A stretch of 64,000 bases of DNA from Cellulomonas sp. 73-92 (GCF_001898175.1 NZ_MKTH01000013.1:355795-419794); one strand, 5' to 3'. Shown: positions 53,401 through 63,184, numbered from the stretch's first letter. The notes: generated by a model not told the origin, from the sequence alone. A program made the numbers and translations.

Positions 53401-53904
53401 ATGACCTACCGCGTGATGACCGTGTGCACCGGCAACATCTGCCGGTCGCCGATGGCCGAGGTGGTGCTCCGGGCGCGCTTCACCGCCGCCGGGCTGGCCG
53501 AGGAGGTCGTCGTCGACTCCACCGGGGTGTCCGACGAGGAGCGGGGCAACCCGATCGACCAGCGGGCGCGCCGCGTGCTCGTCGCGCACGGCTACGCGGG
53601 CGGTGGCGGCCACCGGGCGCGGCAGGTGGAGGCTTCCGAGCTTGCCGAACGCGACCTCGTCCTACCGATGACGGCCCTGCACGCCCGCGCGCTGCGCCGC
53701 CTCGACCCCGACGCCAACGTGGTGATGCTCCGGCGGTTCGACCCGTCCGCGCCCGCGGTCACCGACCCGCGCGACGAGCGCCGCCTCGACATCGACGACC
53801 CCTGGTTCGGCGGCCCCCTGGAGTTCGAGCACTGCCTGGCGCAGATCGAGGCCGCCGCCGACGGCGTCGTGGCCTACGTCCGGGACGGGCTGGCCCTCGG
53901 CTGA
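53401..53904 (+). CDS. Low-molecular-weight protein-tyrosine phosphatase
   Basis: 167 residues. The P-loop is CTGNICRSP, with nucleophile Cys9 and Arg15, right at the N-terminus, and the general acid is the first Asp of DDPWFGG. It dephosphorylates tyrosines, for example on wall or capsule biosynthesis proteins; the target here is unknown. ATG 53401; the frame is open far upstream across the padR promoter, which is not used. It is divergent from padR. Length is normal and the catalytic residues intact. No tyrosine kinase gene is adjacent. Confidence 0.94.
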   Translation: MTYRVMTVCTGNICRSPMAEVVLRARFTAAGLAEEVVVDSTGVSDEERGNPIDQRARRVLVAHGYAGGGGHRARQVEASELAERDLVLPMTALHARALRRLDPDANVVMLRRFDPSAPAVTDPRDERRLDIDDPWFGGPLEFEHCLAQIEAAADGVVAYVRDGLALG

Positions 53905-53961
53905 GGCCATCTGCCCAATGGCCTGCTGGTGCGCCGGGGGCGGCGCGGGAGGATGGGCGCC

Positions 53962-55134
53962 GTGAAAGTCGCCCGCAGGTCCGCCGTCCCGCCGTTCGCC
54001 GTCATGGAGATCCTCGCGGCGGCCAAGGCCCGGAGGGCAGCCGGCAAGGACGTCATCATCCTGTGCGCCGGCGAGCCGTCGGAGGGCGCCCCCGCGGCCG
54101 TCCGGGAGCGGGCAGCGGCGCTCCTCACGGACGGCGACCTCGGCTACACCGAGGCCACCGGCACCCCGGATCTGAAGGCAGAGCTCGCGCGGCACTACCG
54201 GGACACCTACGCCGCCGAGATCCCGGCCGACGCCATCGCCATCACCACCGGCTCGTCGGGCGCCTTCCTCCTGGCCTTCCTCGCGGCGTTCGAGCATGGT
54301 GACCGCGTCGCGCTCGCTCGCCCCGGCTACCCGGCCTACGCCGACATCCTCACGTCGCTCGGGTGCGAGGTCGTCGACCTCCCGTGCGGCCCGGATCAGC
54401 GATACCAGCCGACGGTGGACCAGCTCGCGCAGGAGGGCCCGTTCGACGGCCTGGTCCTCGCCAGCCCCGCCAACCCCACCGGCACCATGGTCACGCCCGA
54501 TGAGCTGGCGGCGATCGCGGCATGGTGCGCCGACACCGGAACGCGGCTGGTCAGCGACGAGATCTACCACGGCATCACCTACGCGGGCGCCCCCGAGGCC
54601 GCCACCGCCGCGGCGTTCCGCGACAGCGGGGCGATCGTCGTCTCGTCGTTCTCCAAGTTCTGGGGCATGACCGGCTGGCGGCTCGGCTGGCTCGTCCTGC
54701 CCGACGACCTCGTCGGCCCCGTCTCCGCGCTCGCCGGCAACCTCGCGCTGTGCCCGCCGACGCTGTCCCAGCACGCCGCGCTCGCGGCGTTCGACGACGA
54801 CGGCATGGCCGCCGCGCGGGCGGCCACGGCACGGTACGCGCGGTGCCGGGACCTGCTGCTCGCGGCGCGGGACAGGCTGCGGTGGGACCCGGTGGCGCCC
54901 GCCGACGGCGCCTTCTACCTCTACGGCGACATCTCGTTCACGGGCCTCGACGCACAGACCTACTGCGAGCGGCTGCTCGACGAGGCCGGCGTCGCGCTCA
55001 CCCCCGGCACGGACTTCGACCCCGCGGGCGGTCGCGACTGGGTGCGGCTGAGCTTCGCCGTCGCGCCCGACGAGCTGGGCAGGGCCATCGACCGCATCGT
55101 CGCCTGGCAGGACGGGCTGACGATCGGCGTCTGA
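53962..55134 (+). CDS. Class I/II PLP-dependent aminotransferase (AspC-like)
   Basis: 390 residues. The fold I features are CAGEPSEGAP, LGYTEATGTPDLKAELARHY, the ITTGSSGAFLLAF phosphate-binding turn, LASPANPTGTM, VSDEIYHGITY and the PLP lysine in SSFSKFWGMTGWRLGW. The C-terminal Arg that binds the substrate carboxylate is in WVRLSFAV. It transfers amino groups between an amino acid and a keto acid; the exact amino acid cannot be read. The GTG 53962 has GGAGG at a 9-base distance; ATG 53953 and GTG 53929 are alternatives. Same direction as the phosphatase, 57 bases downstream. Confidence 0.93.
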   Translation: MKVARRSAVPPFAVMEILAAAKARRAAGKDVIILCAGEPSEGAPAAVRERAAALLTDGDLGYTEATGTPDLKAELARHYRDTYAAEIPADAIAITTGSSGAFLLAFLAAFEHGDRVALARPGYPAYADILTSLGCEVVDLPCGPDQRYQPTVDQLAQEGPFDGLVLASPANPTGTMVTPDELAAIAAWCADTGTRLVSDEIYHGITYAGAPEAATAAAFRDSGAIVVSSFSKFWGMTGWRLGWLVLPDDLVGPVSALAGNLALCPPTLSQHAALAAFDDDGMAAARAATARYARCRDLLLAARDRLRWDPVAPADGAFYLYGDISFTGLDAQTYCERLLDEAGVALTPGTDFDPAGGRDWVRLSFAVAPDELGRAIDRIVAWQDGLTIGV

Positions 55135-55315
55135 TCGCACCCCCGACCCATCACGGATCGCCCGCCGACTCGCCGCCGCCGCCGTCCAGGCTGCGGTCGA
55201 GCGTCGCGGTCGCGTCCGAGGAGCGCCGTCGCCCGGCTGGACGGGCCGGTCCGGGCGGTGGCCGCCATCGTCGTGGGAAGGTAGGCGCGTCCCCGGCCCG
55301 GTGGAAGGACAGCAC

Positions 55316-56149
55316 GTGGGCATCCCGCAGTACACGCTGAACGACGGCACGACCCTCCCGGCCATCGGCTTCGGCACCTATCCGCTGCGCGGGCAGGCCG
55401 GGGTCGCGGCGATGGCGGACGCGATCGCCGCCGGCTACCGGCTCCTCGACTCCGCCTTCAACTACGACAACGAGGGCGCGGTCGGCGCGGCCGTGCGGGC
55501 GTCGGGGGTCCCGCGGGACGAGATCCAGGTCACCTCCAAACTGCCGGGCCGCTACCACCGGCACGACGCCGCGGTGCGCGCCGTCGAGGAGTCGGTGCTC
55601 CGCACGGGGCTGGACCACATCGACCTCTACCTCATCCACTGGCCGCTGCCGAGGCGCGACCGCTACGTCGAGGCGTGGCAGGCGCTCGTCGAGTGCCGCG
55701 AGCGCGGCCTGGTCCGCTCCATCGGCGTCAGCAACTTCCTGCCCGAGCACCTCGACCGGATCGAGCGGGAGACCGGCGTCGTCCCCGCCGTGAACCAGGT
55801 CGAGCTGCACCCGTGGCTGACGCAGGACGAGCTGCAGGCGTACCACGACGCGCACGGGATCCGCACGGAGGCGTGGGCGCCGGTCGGCGAGGACAGCGGG
55901 CTGCGCGACGAGCCGGTGATCAGCCAGATCGCCGCGGCGCACGGGGTCACCCCGACGCAGGTGATCCTGCGGTGGGACGTCGAGCGCGGCATCGTCCCGC
56001 TGCCCAAGTCGTTCTCGCCGGTCCATCGCCGGGAGAACATCGACGTCTTCGGCTTCGCCCTGGCGGCCGACGAGGTCGCGGCGATCTCCGCCCTCGGCCG
56101 CGCGCACCGCCTGTTCGGCGCCGACCCGGCGACGCACGAGGAGCTCTAG
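55316..56149 (+). CDS. Aldo/keto reductase
   Basis: 277-residue NADPH-dependent carbonyl reductase with a TIM-barrel fold. The tetrad is present: Asp and Tyr in LLDSAFNYDNEGAV, Lys in VTSKLPG and His in LYLIHWPLP. SIGVSNFLPEHLDRI, NQVELHPWL and the cofactor loop PLPKSFSPVHRRENI are all typical of the 2,5-diketogluconate reductase-like subgroup. The GTG 55316 has AAGGA 7 bases upstream; an in-frame GTG at 55301 lacks this. The TAG stop directly abuts the next GTG, so the two are coupled. Substrate unknown. Confidence 0.93.
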   Translation: MGIPQYTLNDGTTLPAIGFGTYPLRGQAGVAAMADAIAAGYRLLDSAFNYDNEGAVGAAVRASGVPRDEIQVTSKLPGRYHRHDAAVRAVEESVLRTGLDHIDLYLIHWPLPRRDRYVEAWQALVECRERGLVRSIGVSNFLPEHLDRIERETGVVPAVNQVELHPWLTQDELQAYHDAHGIRTEAWAPVGEDSGLRDEPVISQIAAAHGVTPTQVILRWDVERGIVPLPKSFSPVHRRENIDVFGFALAADEVAAISALGRAHRLFGADPATHEEL

Positions 56150-57223
56150 GTGGACGTCGCGGTCCTCGGGGCGACGGGCGACGTCGGCCGGCAGGTGTGC
56201 ACGCAGCTCGTCGAGCGCGCCCTGCTGCCGGCGACGAGCCGGCTCCAGCTCGTCGGGCGCGCCGGTGGCGCCAGCGCCCGGGCGACGCACGGGCTGCGCG
56301 CGGACCTCATCGACGCCTACGACGAGCACGCGCCGATCCTCGACGTGGCCCTCGACCCGTCCGACGTGGTGGCCGACGTCGTGGTGCTCGCGGCCGGGCG
56401 CACGCAGCCGCCGGGCGGGGAGTCCTTCGCCCGCAGCGAGCTGGCCGCCGACAACGCGGCGATCTTCCACGCCTACGCGGACGCGCTCGCCGAGCACGGC
56501 TCCGGCTCGGAGGTGGTCGTCGTCGTGACCAACCCGGTCGAGCTCGGCGTGGCCATCCTCGCGGAGCGGCTCGGCCGCGAGCGGGTGATCGGCATGGGCG
56601 CCTGGCTGGACACGCTGCGGTTCCGCCGCGAGGTCGCCGTGTCGCTCGGCGTGCGCCGGCACCGGGTGGGCGGCTTCGTCGGCGGCGAGCACGGGCCGGG
56701 CGCGGTGCCGCTCTGGTCGACGCTCCGCATCGGCGGCCTCGAGGCCTGCGAGCGGGAACGGGCCGTGGCCCGCGTGCGGGGGGCGCGGTCGCTCGACGAC
56801 TTCCCGGCGGAGGTCGCGAAGGCGCAGGCCCGCCTGGCCGAGCTGGACACCGCCGAGGGCTACCGGTTCGTCGACACGCTGCCCCCGGACCTGCGCGTCG
56901 TCGTGCGCCCCTACCTGACGCACCGCAGCGGGGCCAAGACGGCCGCCGGGACCGCGAGCGCGACGATCGACCTCGTCGAGACGATCCTCGACGGGCGGGA
57001 CATCGTCGTCGCCGGCCAGGTCGCCCTCGAGGGTGAGGTGACCCTCGCGGGCGAGCCGGTGCACGGCGTGCTCGGCGTGCCGGTGCAGCTCGGCCCGGAG
57101 GGCTGGACCCGCGTGCTGCTCGAGCACCCGGCGCCCGACGAGGAGCGCGCCCTCGCGGGCGTCGCGGCGTCCGTCGCGGCCGGGGTGGCCCCCTGGACCG
57201 GGCCGCGGGACGCTGGGGCATGA
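56150..57223 (+). CDS. Lactate/malate dehydrogenase-family protein
   Basis: 357 residues. The Rossmann start is VAVLGATGDVGRQV, the NAD-domain motifs are VVVLAAGRTQPPGGESFA and VVVTNPVELGVA, and the substrate side has MGAWLDTLRFRREV and the catalytic His in GGEHGPGAVPLWS. Overall size and motifs fit the LDH/MDH superfamily, but the usual mobile-loop Arg pattern is altered (RTQPPG), so the hydroxy-acid substrate is uncertain. GTG 56150 follows the upstream TAG directly. Its stop overlaps the ACT-protein start by 4 bases, making a three-gene unit. Confidence 0.85.
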   Translation: MDVAVLGATGDVGRQVCTQLVERALLPATSRLQLVGRAGGASARATHGLRADLIDAYDEHAPILDVALDPSDVVADVVVLAAGRTQPPGGESFARSELAADNAAIFHAYADALAEHGSGSEVVVVVTNPVELGVAILAERLGRERVIGMGAWLDTLRFRREVAVSLGVRRHRVGGFVGGEHGPGAVPLWSTLRIGGLEACERERAVARVRGARSLDDFPAEVAKAQARLAELDTAEGYRFVDTLPPDLRVVVRPYLTHRSGAKTAAGTASATIDLVETILDGRDIVVAGQVALEGEVTLAGEPVHGVLGVPVQLGPEGWTRVLLEHPAPDEERALAGVAASVAAGVAPWTGPRDAGA

Positions 57224-57783
57224 CCGTGCCCACAGATCAGGAGTGCTTCGCCGACGAGTCGGCCCGGCACGACGAGGTTCCGGCGGGCGCCCCTGTCGGG
57301 GCGCCGGCCGCATCGGCCGCACCGCTGGAGGACGACGAGCGGTGGGTGGTCTTCGTCCGGGCCGCCGACACCACGGGCACCATCGCCGCCCTCGCGGGCG
57401 TGTTCGCCTCCCGCGGCGTGTCGATCGGCGCCCTCGCCACCGGGCACGAGGAGGGGGCGCCCGGGCTGGTGGTCGTGACGTTCCGCACGGGCGAGCGGCG
57501 CCAGCGGCTGCTGACGCGGACGCTGGAGCGGCTGCCGATGGTCGACGGGGTGGTGGTGCGGCGGGCCGACGACCTGGGCGTGCGCGCCGCGGGCGTGGTC
57601 CACCTGCCGCAGGGCACGGCCTTCACGCCGCCCGCGCGCGCGGTGGTCCGGTGGTCCGGCGACACCGCAGCGGGCGAGGCGCTGCTGGTGGAGGGCGCGC
57701 TCGTCGACGTCGAGACCGTGGTGGCGGCCGCCCAGGCGGCAGGCGCCACGGCCGACGCTCTGGTGATCCAGCCCCCGTCCTGA
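57220..57783 (+). CDS. ACT-domain protein, unknown
   Basis: 187 residues. After a polar 40-residue leader, an ACT domain of about 75 residues is recognisable: WVVFVRAADTTGTIAALAGV, FASRGVSIGALATGHEEGAP and LVVVTFRTGERRQRLLTRTL, ending near RLPMVDGVVV. ACT domains bind amino acids and regulate metabolic enzymes. The C-terminal 70 residues are unassigned. The gene overlaps the dehydrogenase stop by 4 bases and ends 182 bases before a glycine riboswitch. A regulatory or amino-acid-sensing role is suggested by the domain only. Confidence 0.75.
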   Translation: MTVPTDQECFADESARHDEVPAGAPVGAPAASAAPLEDDERWVVFVRAADTTGTIAALAGVFASRGVSIGALATGHEEGAPGLVVVTFRTGERRQRLLTRTLERLPMVDGVVVRRADDLGVRAAGVVHLPQGTAFTPPARAVVRWSGDTAAGEALLVEGALVDVETVVAAAQAAGATADALVIQPPS

Positions 57784-57851
57784 CCTCGGCACCTGAACCG
57801 GTCCCGCGACCTGGTCTCCTCAACCCGTCCCGGTCCGTGTCCCGAGCTCGC

Positions 57852-57900
57852 CGAGCACGGCGGTCCGGCCTGCCGTGCTCGACACCAGCTGCCGTGCTCG
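57852..57900 (+). promoter_or_regulatory. Stem with a duplicated right arm before the glycine riboswitch
   Basis: CGAGCACGGC (57852-57861) pairs perfectly with GCCGTGCTCG at 57872-57881, and the same right arm occurs again at 57891-57900. Two alternative 10-bp stems are therefore possible. It may end the ACT transcript, or duplicate a protein site. A TAGCCT at 57931-57936 is a possible -10 for the gcv operon. Confidence 0.5.
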
Positions 57901-57965
57901 CGGGAACGGGTGCCGGGGCTCGCCGTCGCGTAGCCTGGCGCCACACAACTGAACACGCTGCTCGA

Positions 57966-58175
57966 GCCGCGGCGGGAGAGCCCCCGCCGACGAGCGGGGC
58001 GCCGTAGGAGCAACCCTCCCCGGGAATCTCTCAGGCACCCGTACCGCCGCGGCGAGGCGACTCTGGAAAGTGGCCCACCTGGGCCCACCGACGGTGCAAG
58101 CCGGCGCGTCCCGTTCGACGGACCGGCAAAACTCTCAGGTCGCCCGGCTTGCCGGGCGGATGACAGAGCGGGGAG
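57966..58175 (+). ncRNA. Tandem glycine riboswitch (gcvT motif)
   Basis: Two glycine aptamers in series. Aptamer 1 (57966-58053) is closed by GCCGCGGCGG/CCGCCGCGGC and contains GGGAGAG, GCCGTAGGAGCAA and AATCTCTCAGGCACC. Aptamer 2 (about 58054-58175) contains ACTCTGGAAAGTGG, GACGGTGCAAGCC, AAACTCTCAGGT, a P3 hairpin CGCCCGGC-TT-GCCGGGCG and GATGACAGAGCGGGG. The class binds glycine and turns on glycine cleavage genes. gcvP starts 58 bases downstream. A repeated GGAGGCCCCG, one copy at the end of the aptamer and one at the ribosome site, may be part of the switching region. Confidence 0.95.
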
Positions 58176-58233
58176 GCCCCGACCGTTCCGGCCGTCTTCG
58201 TCGTGCCGGACGCCCCTCAAGGAGGCCCCGGCG

Positions 58234-61200
58234 ATGGACAGCGTGACGCACCAGACCCCGCCCGCGCGTGACTTCGCCGACCGTCACATCGGGCCGCGCG
58301 GCCCGCAGGTGGACCGCATGCTCGCGGCGATCGGGTACGACGACCTCGCGGCGCTCGTCGACGCCGCCGTGCCGGCCGCGATCCGCACGCAGCGGCCGCT
58401 CGATCTGCCGCTCGCCCGCAGCGAGGCCCAGGTGCTGGCCGCGCTGCGCGGCCTGGCGGGGCTGAACCGACCGCTGGTGTCGATGATCGGCCAGGGCTAC
58501 TACGGCACCGTGACCCCCGCGGTGATCAGGCGGAACGTGCTCGAGTCGCCCGCCTGGTACACGAGCTACACGCCCTACCAGGCCGAGATCAGCCAGGGCC
58601 GGCTCGAGGCGATGCTGACGTTCCAGCAGCTCGTCGAAGACCTCACCGGGCTGGCCGTCGCCGGGGCGTCGCTGCTCGACGAGGCGACCGCGGTCGCCGA
58701 GGCGGTCGCCCTCATGTGGCGGGCGGCCAAGGGGAAGGCCGGCACCGTGGTGCTCGACGCCGACCTCTTCTCCCAGTCGATCGCCGTGGCGCGCGGGCGC
58801 GCCGAGCACGTCGGCCTGCCGGTGGTGGTCGCGGACCTGTCCGCCGGCCTCCCGGACGTCGAGGGCGAGCTCGTCGGCGTCGTCGTGCAGCAGGTGGGCG
58901 CCTCCGGCCGGCTCCACGACGTCGCCGCCGTCGTCGAGGCCGCCCACGCCCGCGGCGCGCTGGTCACGGTCGCCGCGGACCTCCTGGCCCTCACCGTGCT
59001 GGCCGCCCCGGGCGACCTCGGTGCGGACGTCGCCGTCGGCAGCGCCCAGCGGTTCGGCGTGCCGATGTTCGGCGGCGGGCCGCACGCCGCGTTCATCGCC
59101 GTCCGCTCGGGCCTGGAGCGCCAGCTGCCCGGCCGGATCGTCGGCGTCTCGGTCGACGCGGACGGCGCCCCCGCCTACCGGCTCGCGCTGCAGACCCGGG
59201 AGCAGCACATCCGCCGCGAGAAGGCCACGTCGAACATCTGCACCGCGCAGGCGCTGCTCGCGGTCGTCGCGGCGATGTACGCGGTGCACCACGGCCCGCA
59301 CGGCCTGCGCGCGATCGCCGAGCGGGTCCACGCCCACGCGGTGTCGCTCGCGGCGCAGCTGCGCGCGGACGGCGTCGAGGTCGAGCACGACGAGTTCTTC
59401 GACACGGTCCGCGCGTCCGTCCCCGGCCGTTCCGCGGTGGTCGTCGAGGCGGCGGCCATCCTCGGCATCAACCTGTGGGCGCCCGACCCCGACCACGTCC
59501 AGGCGACGTGCGACGAGACGACGACGGGTGCGCACGTGCAGTCCGTGGTGGCGGCGTTCCGCGCCGAGCGCTCGCTGGCGAACGGGCACCCCGACGCGCT
59601 GACCGCGCTCGAGGGCACCCACCCGGCGCTCACGGAGGTGTGGGAGCTGCTTCCGCAGCAGCGCGGCGAGGACGACCCCGAGCCCGCCGCGCTCGACGAC
59701 TCGTCCGATCGGGCTGTGGCGCCCTCGGGTGACGCGGCGGACGGACCGACCGGGACGGCGGCACCGAGGGCGGATGCCAAGGCGACGCCCGCTGGAGCGG
59801 GCGACGCCGGAGGCGACGCGAGCAGCGCAAGCACGGCCGGCGTCGAGCCCGCGGAGCCGGCCCATGCCATCGCTGCGTCCAAGCGACGCACGAGCGCGTA
59901 CCTGCAGCACCCGGTGTTCCACCGGTACCGCAGCGAGACCGCGCTCATGCGCTACCTGCGGCGCCTGTCCGACATGGACCTCGCGCTCGACCGCACGATG
60001 ATCCCGCTCGGCAGCTGCACCATGAAGCTCAACGCCGCCGTCGAGATGGAGCCCATCAGCTGGCCTGGCTTCGCCGACATCCACCCGTTCGCCCCCGCCG
60101 ACCAGGTGACGGGCTACGAGCGGCTCGTCGGCGACCTCTCGGCGTGGCTCGCGGAGATCACGGGCTACGACGCGGTGAGCCTGCAGCCCAACGCCGGCAG
60201 CCAGGGCGAGTACGCCGGGCTGCTGGCGATCGCCGCCTACCACCGCGCCCGCGGCCAGGGCCACCGCGACGTGTGCCTCATCCCGGCGAGCGCCCACGGC
60301 ACCAACGCGGCGAGCGCCGCGCTGGCGGGCCTGCGCGTGGTGGTCGTCGCCACCGCCGACGACGGCTCGATCGACCTCGACGACCTGCGGCTCAAGCTCG
60401 GCGACCACGAGGGTCACGTGGCGGCGATCATGATGACGTACCCCTCGACGCACGGCGTCTACGAGGAGGGCGTGCGCGCGGTCGCGGAGCTGGTCCACGC
60501 GGCCGGCGGCCAGGTCTACATCGACGGCGCCAACCTCAACGCGCTGGTGGGCCTCGCCCGCCCTGCGGAGCTGGGTGGGGACGTCAGCCACCTCAACCTG
60601 CACAAGACGTTCTGCATCCCGCACGGTGGCGGCGGACCGGGCGTCGGGCCGGTGGCGGTCAAGGAGCACCTCGCCCCGTTCCTGCCCGGCGACCCCACCC
60701 CCGGGACGCACTCGTCCCAGTGGCCGGTGGCGGCCGCCCGGTGGGGGTCGGCGGGGATCCTGCCGATCTCCTGGGCGTACGTGGCGCTCATGGGCGGCGA
60801 CGGCCTGACCAGGGCGACCGAGGCCGCCGTGCTGGCCGCCAACTACGTCGCCGCCCGCCTGAAGGACGCGTTCCCGGTGCTCTACACGGGCCCCGGCGGG
60901 CTCGTCGCGCACGAGTGCATCCTCGACCTGCGGGGCATCACCCACGACACCGGCGTCACCGCCGAGGACGTCGCCAAGCGGCTGGCCGACTACGGGTTCC
61001 ACGCCCCGACGCTCGCCTTTCCCGTGCCCGGCACCCTCATGGTCGAGCCGACCGAGAGCGAGGACCTCGCCGAGCTCGACCGGTTCGTCGAGGCGATGCT
61101 CGCCATCCGGCACGAGATCGACGAGGTCGCGGCGGGCACCTGGCCGCTCGAGGACTCGCCGCTGCGCAACGCGCCGCACACCGCCACGTCCGTGACGGCC

Positions 61201-61368
61201 GACGAGTGGACCCACCCCTACAGCCGCCAGGTCGCCGCGTTCCCGGTGCCCGGGCTGCGCGCCGACAAGTACTGGCCGCCCGTGCGCCGCATCGACGGCG
61301 CGTACGGCGACCGCCACCTCGTCTGCTCCTGCCCGCCGGTCGAGGCGTTCGCGGAGGCGACCAAGTGA
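58234..61368 (+). CDS. gcvP: Glycine dehydrogenase (decarboxylating), P-protein
   Basis: PLP enzyme of the glycine cleavage system: it decarboxylates glycine and passes the aminomethyl group to lipoyl-GcvH. 1044 residues, longer than the usual 950-970. The N-terminal half has [20 protein letters not shown] and [12 protein letters not shown], and the C-terminal half has [16 protein letters not shown] and the PLP lysine in [17 protein letters not shown]. Between the halves (about residues 488-550) is a low-complexity Ala/Asp/Gly/Ser insert absent from typical P-proteins. ATG follows AAGGAGG. First gene of gcvPTH under the glycine riboswitch. Confidence 0.97.
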   Translation: MDSVTHQTPPARDFADRHIGPRGPQVDRMLAAIGYDDLAALVDAAVPAAIRTQRPLDLPLARSEAQVLAALRGLAGLNRPLVSMIGQGYYGTVTPAVIRRNVLESPAWYTSYTPYQAEISQGRLEAMLTFQQLVEDLTGLAVAGASLLDEATAVAEAVALMWRAAKGKAGTVVLDADLFSQSIAVARGRAEHVGLPVVVADLSAGLPDVEGELVGVVVQQVGASGRLHDVAAVVEAAHARGALVTVAADLLALTVLAAPGDLGADVAVGSAQRFGVPMFGGGPHAAFIAVRSGLERQLPGRIVGVSVDADGAPAYRLALQTREQHIRREKATSNICTAQALLAVVAAMYAVHHGPHGLRAIAERVHAHAVSLAAQLRADGVEVEHDEFFDTVRASVPGRSAVVVEAAAILGINLWAPDPDHVQATCDETTTGAHVQSVVAAFRAERSLANGHPDALTALEGTHPALTEVWELLPQQRGEDDPEPAALDDSSDRAVAPSGDAADGPTGTAAPRADAKATPAGAGDAGGDASSASTAGVEPAEPAHAIAASKRRTSAYLQHPVFHRYRSETALMRYLRRLSDMDLALDRTMIPLGSCTMKLNAAVEMEPISWPGFADIHPFAPADQVTGYERLVGDLSAWLAEITGYDAVSLQPNAGSQGEYAGLLAIAAYHRARGQGHRDVCLIPASAHGTNAASAALAGLRVVVVATADDGSIDLDDLRLKLGDHEGHVAAIMMTYPSTHGVYEEGVRAVAELVHAAGGQVYIDGANLNALVGLARPAELGGDVSHLNLHKTFCIPHGGGGPGVGPVAVKEHLAPFLPGDPTPGTHSSQWPVAAARWGSAGILPISWAYVALMGGDGLTRATEAAVLAANYVAARLKDAFPVLYTGPGGLVAHECILDLRGITHDTGVTAEDVAKRLADYGFHAPTLAFPVPGTLMVEPTESEDLAELDRFVEAMLAIRHEIDEVAAGTWPLEDSPLRNAPHTATSVTADEWTHPYSRQVAAFPVPGLRADKYWPPVRRIDGAYGDRHLVCSCPPVEAFAEATK

Positions 61369-61382
61369 TCCAGGAGACGAAC

Positions 61383-62516
61383 GTGAGCGAGACCCGCTCC
61401 CCGCTGCACGACGAGCACGTCGCGCTCGGTGCCACCATGACGCCCTTCGCGGGCTGGCTCATGCCGCTGCGGTACTCGTCGGACATCGCCGAGCACACCG
61501 CGGTGCGGACCGCGGCCGGTCTGTTCGACCTGTCCCACATGGGCGAGATCGCCGTGCACGGACCGGACGCCGCGGCATTCCTCGACCACGCGCTGGTCGG
61601 CGCGATCTCGCAGGTCGCGCCGATGCGCGCGAAGTACACGATGATCTGCGCCGCGGACGGCGGCATCATCGACGACCTCGTGGTGTACCGGCTGGCCGAC
61701 GACGACTACATGATCGTCGCCAACGCGTCGAACGCCGCGACGGTCTACGGCGAGCTCGTCGAGCGGACGGCCGGCTTCTCGGTGGACCTGCGCGACGACT
61801 CGTCGGCCACCGCGCTGGTGGCGGTGCAGGGCCCGCGCGCCGCGGAGATCCTGCGTGCCACCGCCGGGCTGGTCGAGGACGCGCAGATCTCGGGCGGCAC
61901 GGCGTTCGACGCGCTGCGGTACTACGCGTGCCTGCGCATGCGGTTCGAGGGGCAGCCCGTGCTCGTCGGCCGCACCGGGTACACCGGCGAGGACGGCTAC
62001 GAGATCTGGCTCGAGGCCGACCGGGCCGTGGCCCTGTGGCGCGCGCTGCTCGCGGCGGGCCAGCCGTTCGGGCTTGTCCCGGCGGGCCTCGCGGCTCGCG
62101 ACAGCCTGCGGCTGGAGGCCGGGATGCCGCTGTACGGCAACGAGCTGGACCGCACGACGACGCCGTACGACGCCGGCCTCGGGCGGGTCGTCGTGCTCGA
62201 CAAGCCCGGGTCGCCCGACTTCGTCGGGCGCGCGGCCCTGGTCGCCCGGGCCGAGGCGGAACCGCACCGCGTGCTCGTCGGGATCGTCGGCGAGTCGCGC
62301 CGGGCGGCGCGGCACGGCTACCCGGTGCTGTCCGGCGCCGACGTCGTCGGCACGGTGACCTCGGGGGCGCCGTCCCCGACGCTCGGCGTGCCGGTGGCCA
62401 TGGCCTACGTCACGCCGGACGTCGCCGCCGAGGGCACCCCGCTCGCGGTCGACGTGCGCGGCCGCGCCGAGCCCGTGCGCGTGGTGCCCCTCCCCTTCTA
62501 CCGTCGTCCTCGCTGA
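61383..62516 (+). CDS. gcvT: Aminomethyltransferase, T-protein
   Basis: Transfers the one-carbon unit from lipoyl-GcvH to tetrahydrofolate and releases ammonia. 377 residues. Landmarks are [33 protein letters not shown], the Asp in [26 protein letters not shown] and [18 protein letters not shown]. The GTG 61383 has AGGAG 7 bases upstream; a GTG at 61365 overlapping the gcvP stop would add six residues. It lies 14 bases after gcvP and 22 before gcvH in the same operon. Confidence 0.96.
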   Translation: MSETRSPLHDEHVALGATMTPFAGWLMPLRYSSDIAEHTAVRTAAGLFDLSHMGEIAVHGPDAAAFLDHALVGAISQVAPMRAKYTMICAADGGIIDDLVVYRLADDDYMIVANASNAATVYGELVERTAGFSVDLRDDSSATALVAVQGPRAAEILRATAGLVEDAQISGGTAFDALRYYACLRMRFEGQPVLVGRTGYTGEDGYEIWLEADRAVALWRALLAAGQPFGLVPAGLAARDSLRLEAGMPLYGNELDRTTTPYDAGLGRVVVLDKPGSPDFVGRAALVARAEAEPHRVLVGIVGESRRAARHGYPVLSGADVVGTVTSGAPSPTLGVPVAMAYVTPDVAAEGTPLAVDVRGRAEPVRVVPLPFYRRPR

Positions 62517-62538
62517 CCCCAACCCCGAAGGAGCCCCC

Positions 62539-62913
62539 ATGAGCGGCCAGCCGCCCGCGGACCTGCAGTACACCGTCGAGCACGAGTGGTACGCGGCCGG
62601 TGCGCCCGCCACCGTCGGGATCACCGACGTCGCGGCGGACGCCCTCGGCGACATCGTCTACCTCGAGCTTCCGGCGGTCGGCGACGAGATCGCGGCCGGC
62701 GCGGTCGTCGGTGAGATCGAGTCGACCAAGTCGGTGTCGGAGCTCTTCTCGCCGGTCTCCGGCACCGTCGTGGCGGTCAACCAGGCGGCGATCGACGACC
62801 CGGCCGTCGTCAATGGGGACCCCTACGGGGCCGGCTGGCTCCTCAAGGTGGACGTCACCGGGACCGGTCAGCTGCTCTCCGCGGAGGAGTACGCGGCCCT
62901 CGCGGCTCGCTGA
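62539..62913 (+). CDS. gcvH: Glycine cleavage H-protein
   Basis: 124-residue lipoyl carrier that shuttles the aminomethyl group between P- and T-proteins. The lipoylation lysine is in [20 protein letters not shown], and [10 protein letters not shown] and [20 protein letters not shown] are family standards. ATG follows AAGGAGCCCCC. It ends the riboswitch-controlled operon. A short stem follows at the stop codon. The lipoate attachment or synthesis genes are not in this window. Confidence 0.96.
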   Translation: MSGQPPADLQYTVEHEWYAAGAPATVGITDVAADALGDIVYLELPAVGDEIAAGAVVGEIESTKSVSELFSPVSGTVVAVNQAAIDDPAVVNGDPYGAGWLLKVDVTGTGQLLSAEEYAALAAR

Positions 62914-62926
62914 CCAGCCGGTCAGC
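62909..62926 (+). terminator. Possible stem-loop at the gcvH stop codon
   Basis: GCTGACC-AGCC-GGTCAGC is a perfect 7-bp stem that includes the gcvH TGA. There is no U-tract, so it may protect or end the transcript. Confidence 0.4.
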
Positions 62927-62961
62927 ATGGAACCGGTTTCCCGTCGTCAGCCGTGGGTGGG

Positions 62962-63184
62962 GGGACCTACGTCCCTTGCGCCAAAAGGGTGATTCCGGGC
63001 GACCGAATGGTGACCCCGTGTATCTGGGCGCGGACAAAGGGGTCATTCTTGGCGCAGCGCGTTCGGCACCACGGGGGGATCGTGATGACGAGAGGTGCGG
63101 GAAACGGCGTCATAGTTCGGCCGACCCCTCCTCTCATCCGGTACGCAGCTGTACAACGACCGTGCGGACGGGCCGCACGGTCGT
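62962..63184 (+). promoter_or_regulatory. Structured leader of the LuxR-type mini regulator
   Basis: Four stems can be drawn: GGGAC/GTCCC (62962-62975), TGCGCCAA (62977-62984) with TTGGCGCA (63049-63056), TGACCCC (63011-63017) with GGGGTCA (63039-63045) nested inside it, and ACGACCGTGCGG (63156-63167) with CCGCACGGTCGT (63173-63184). The last ends 19 bases before the gene. The stretch is AT-richer than neighbours. Operator, promoter and leader roles cannot be separated by eye. Confidence 0.5.

Noticed and set aside
58135..61317. 1060-codon minus-strand frame opposite gcvP and the riboswitch
   Set aside because: Shadow of gcvP; no motif, and it runs through the riboswitch on the opposite strand.
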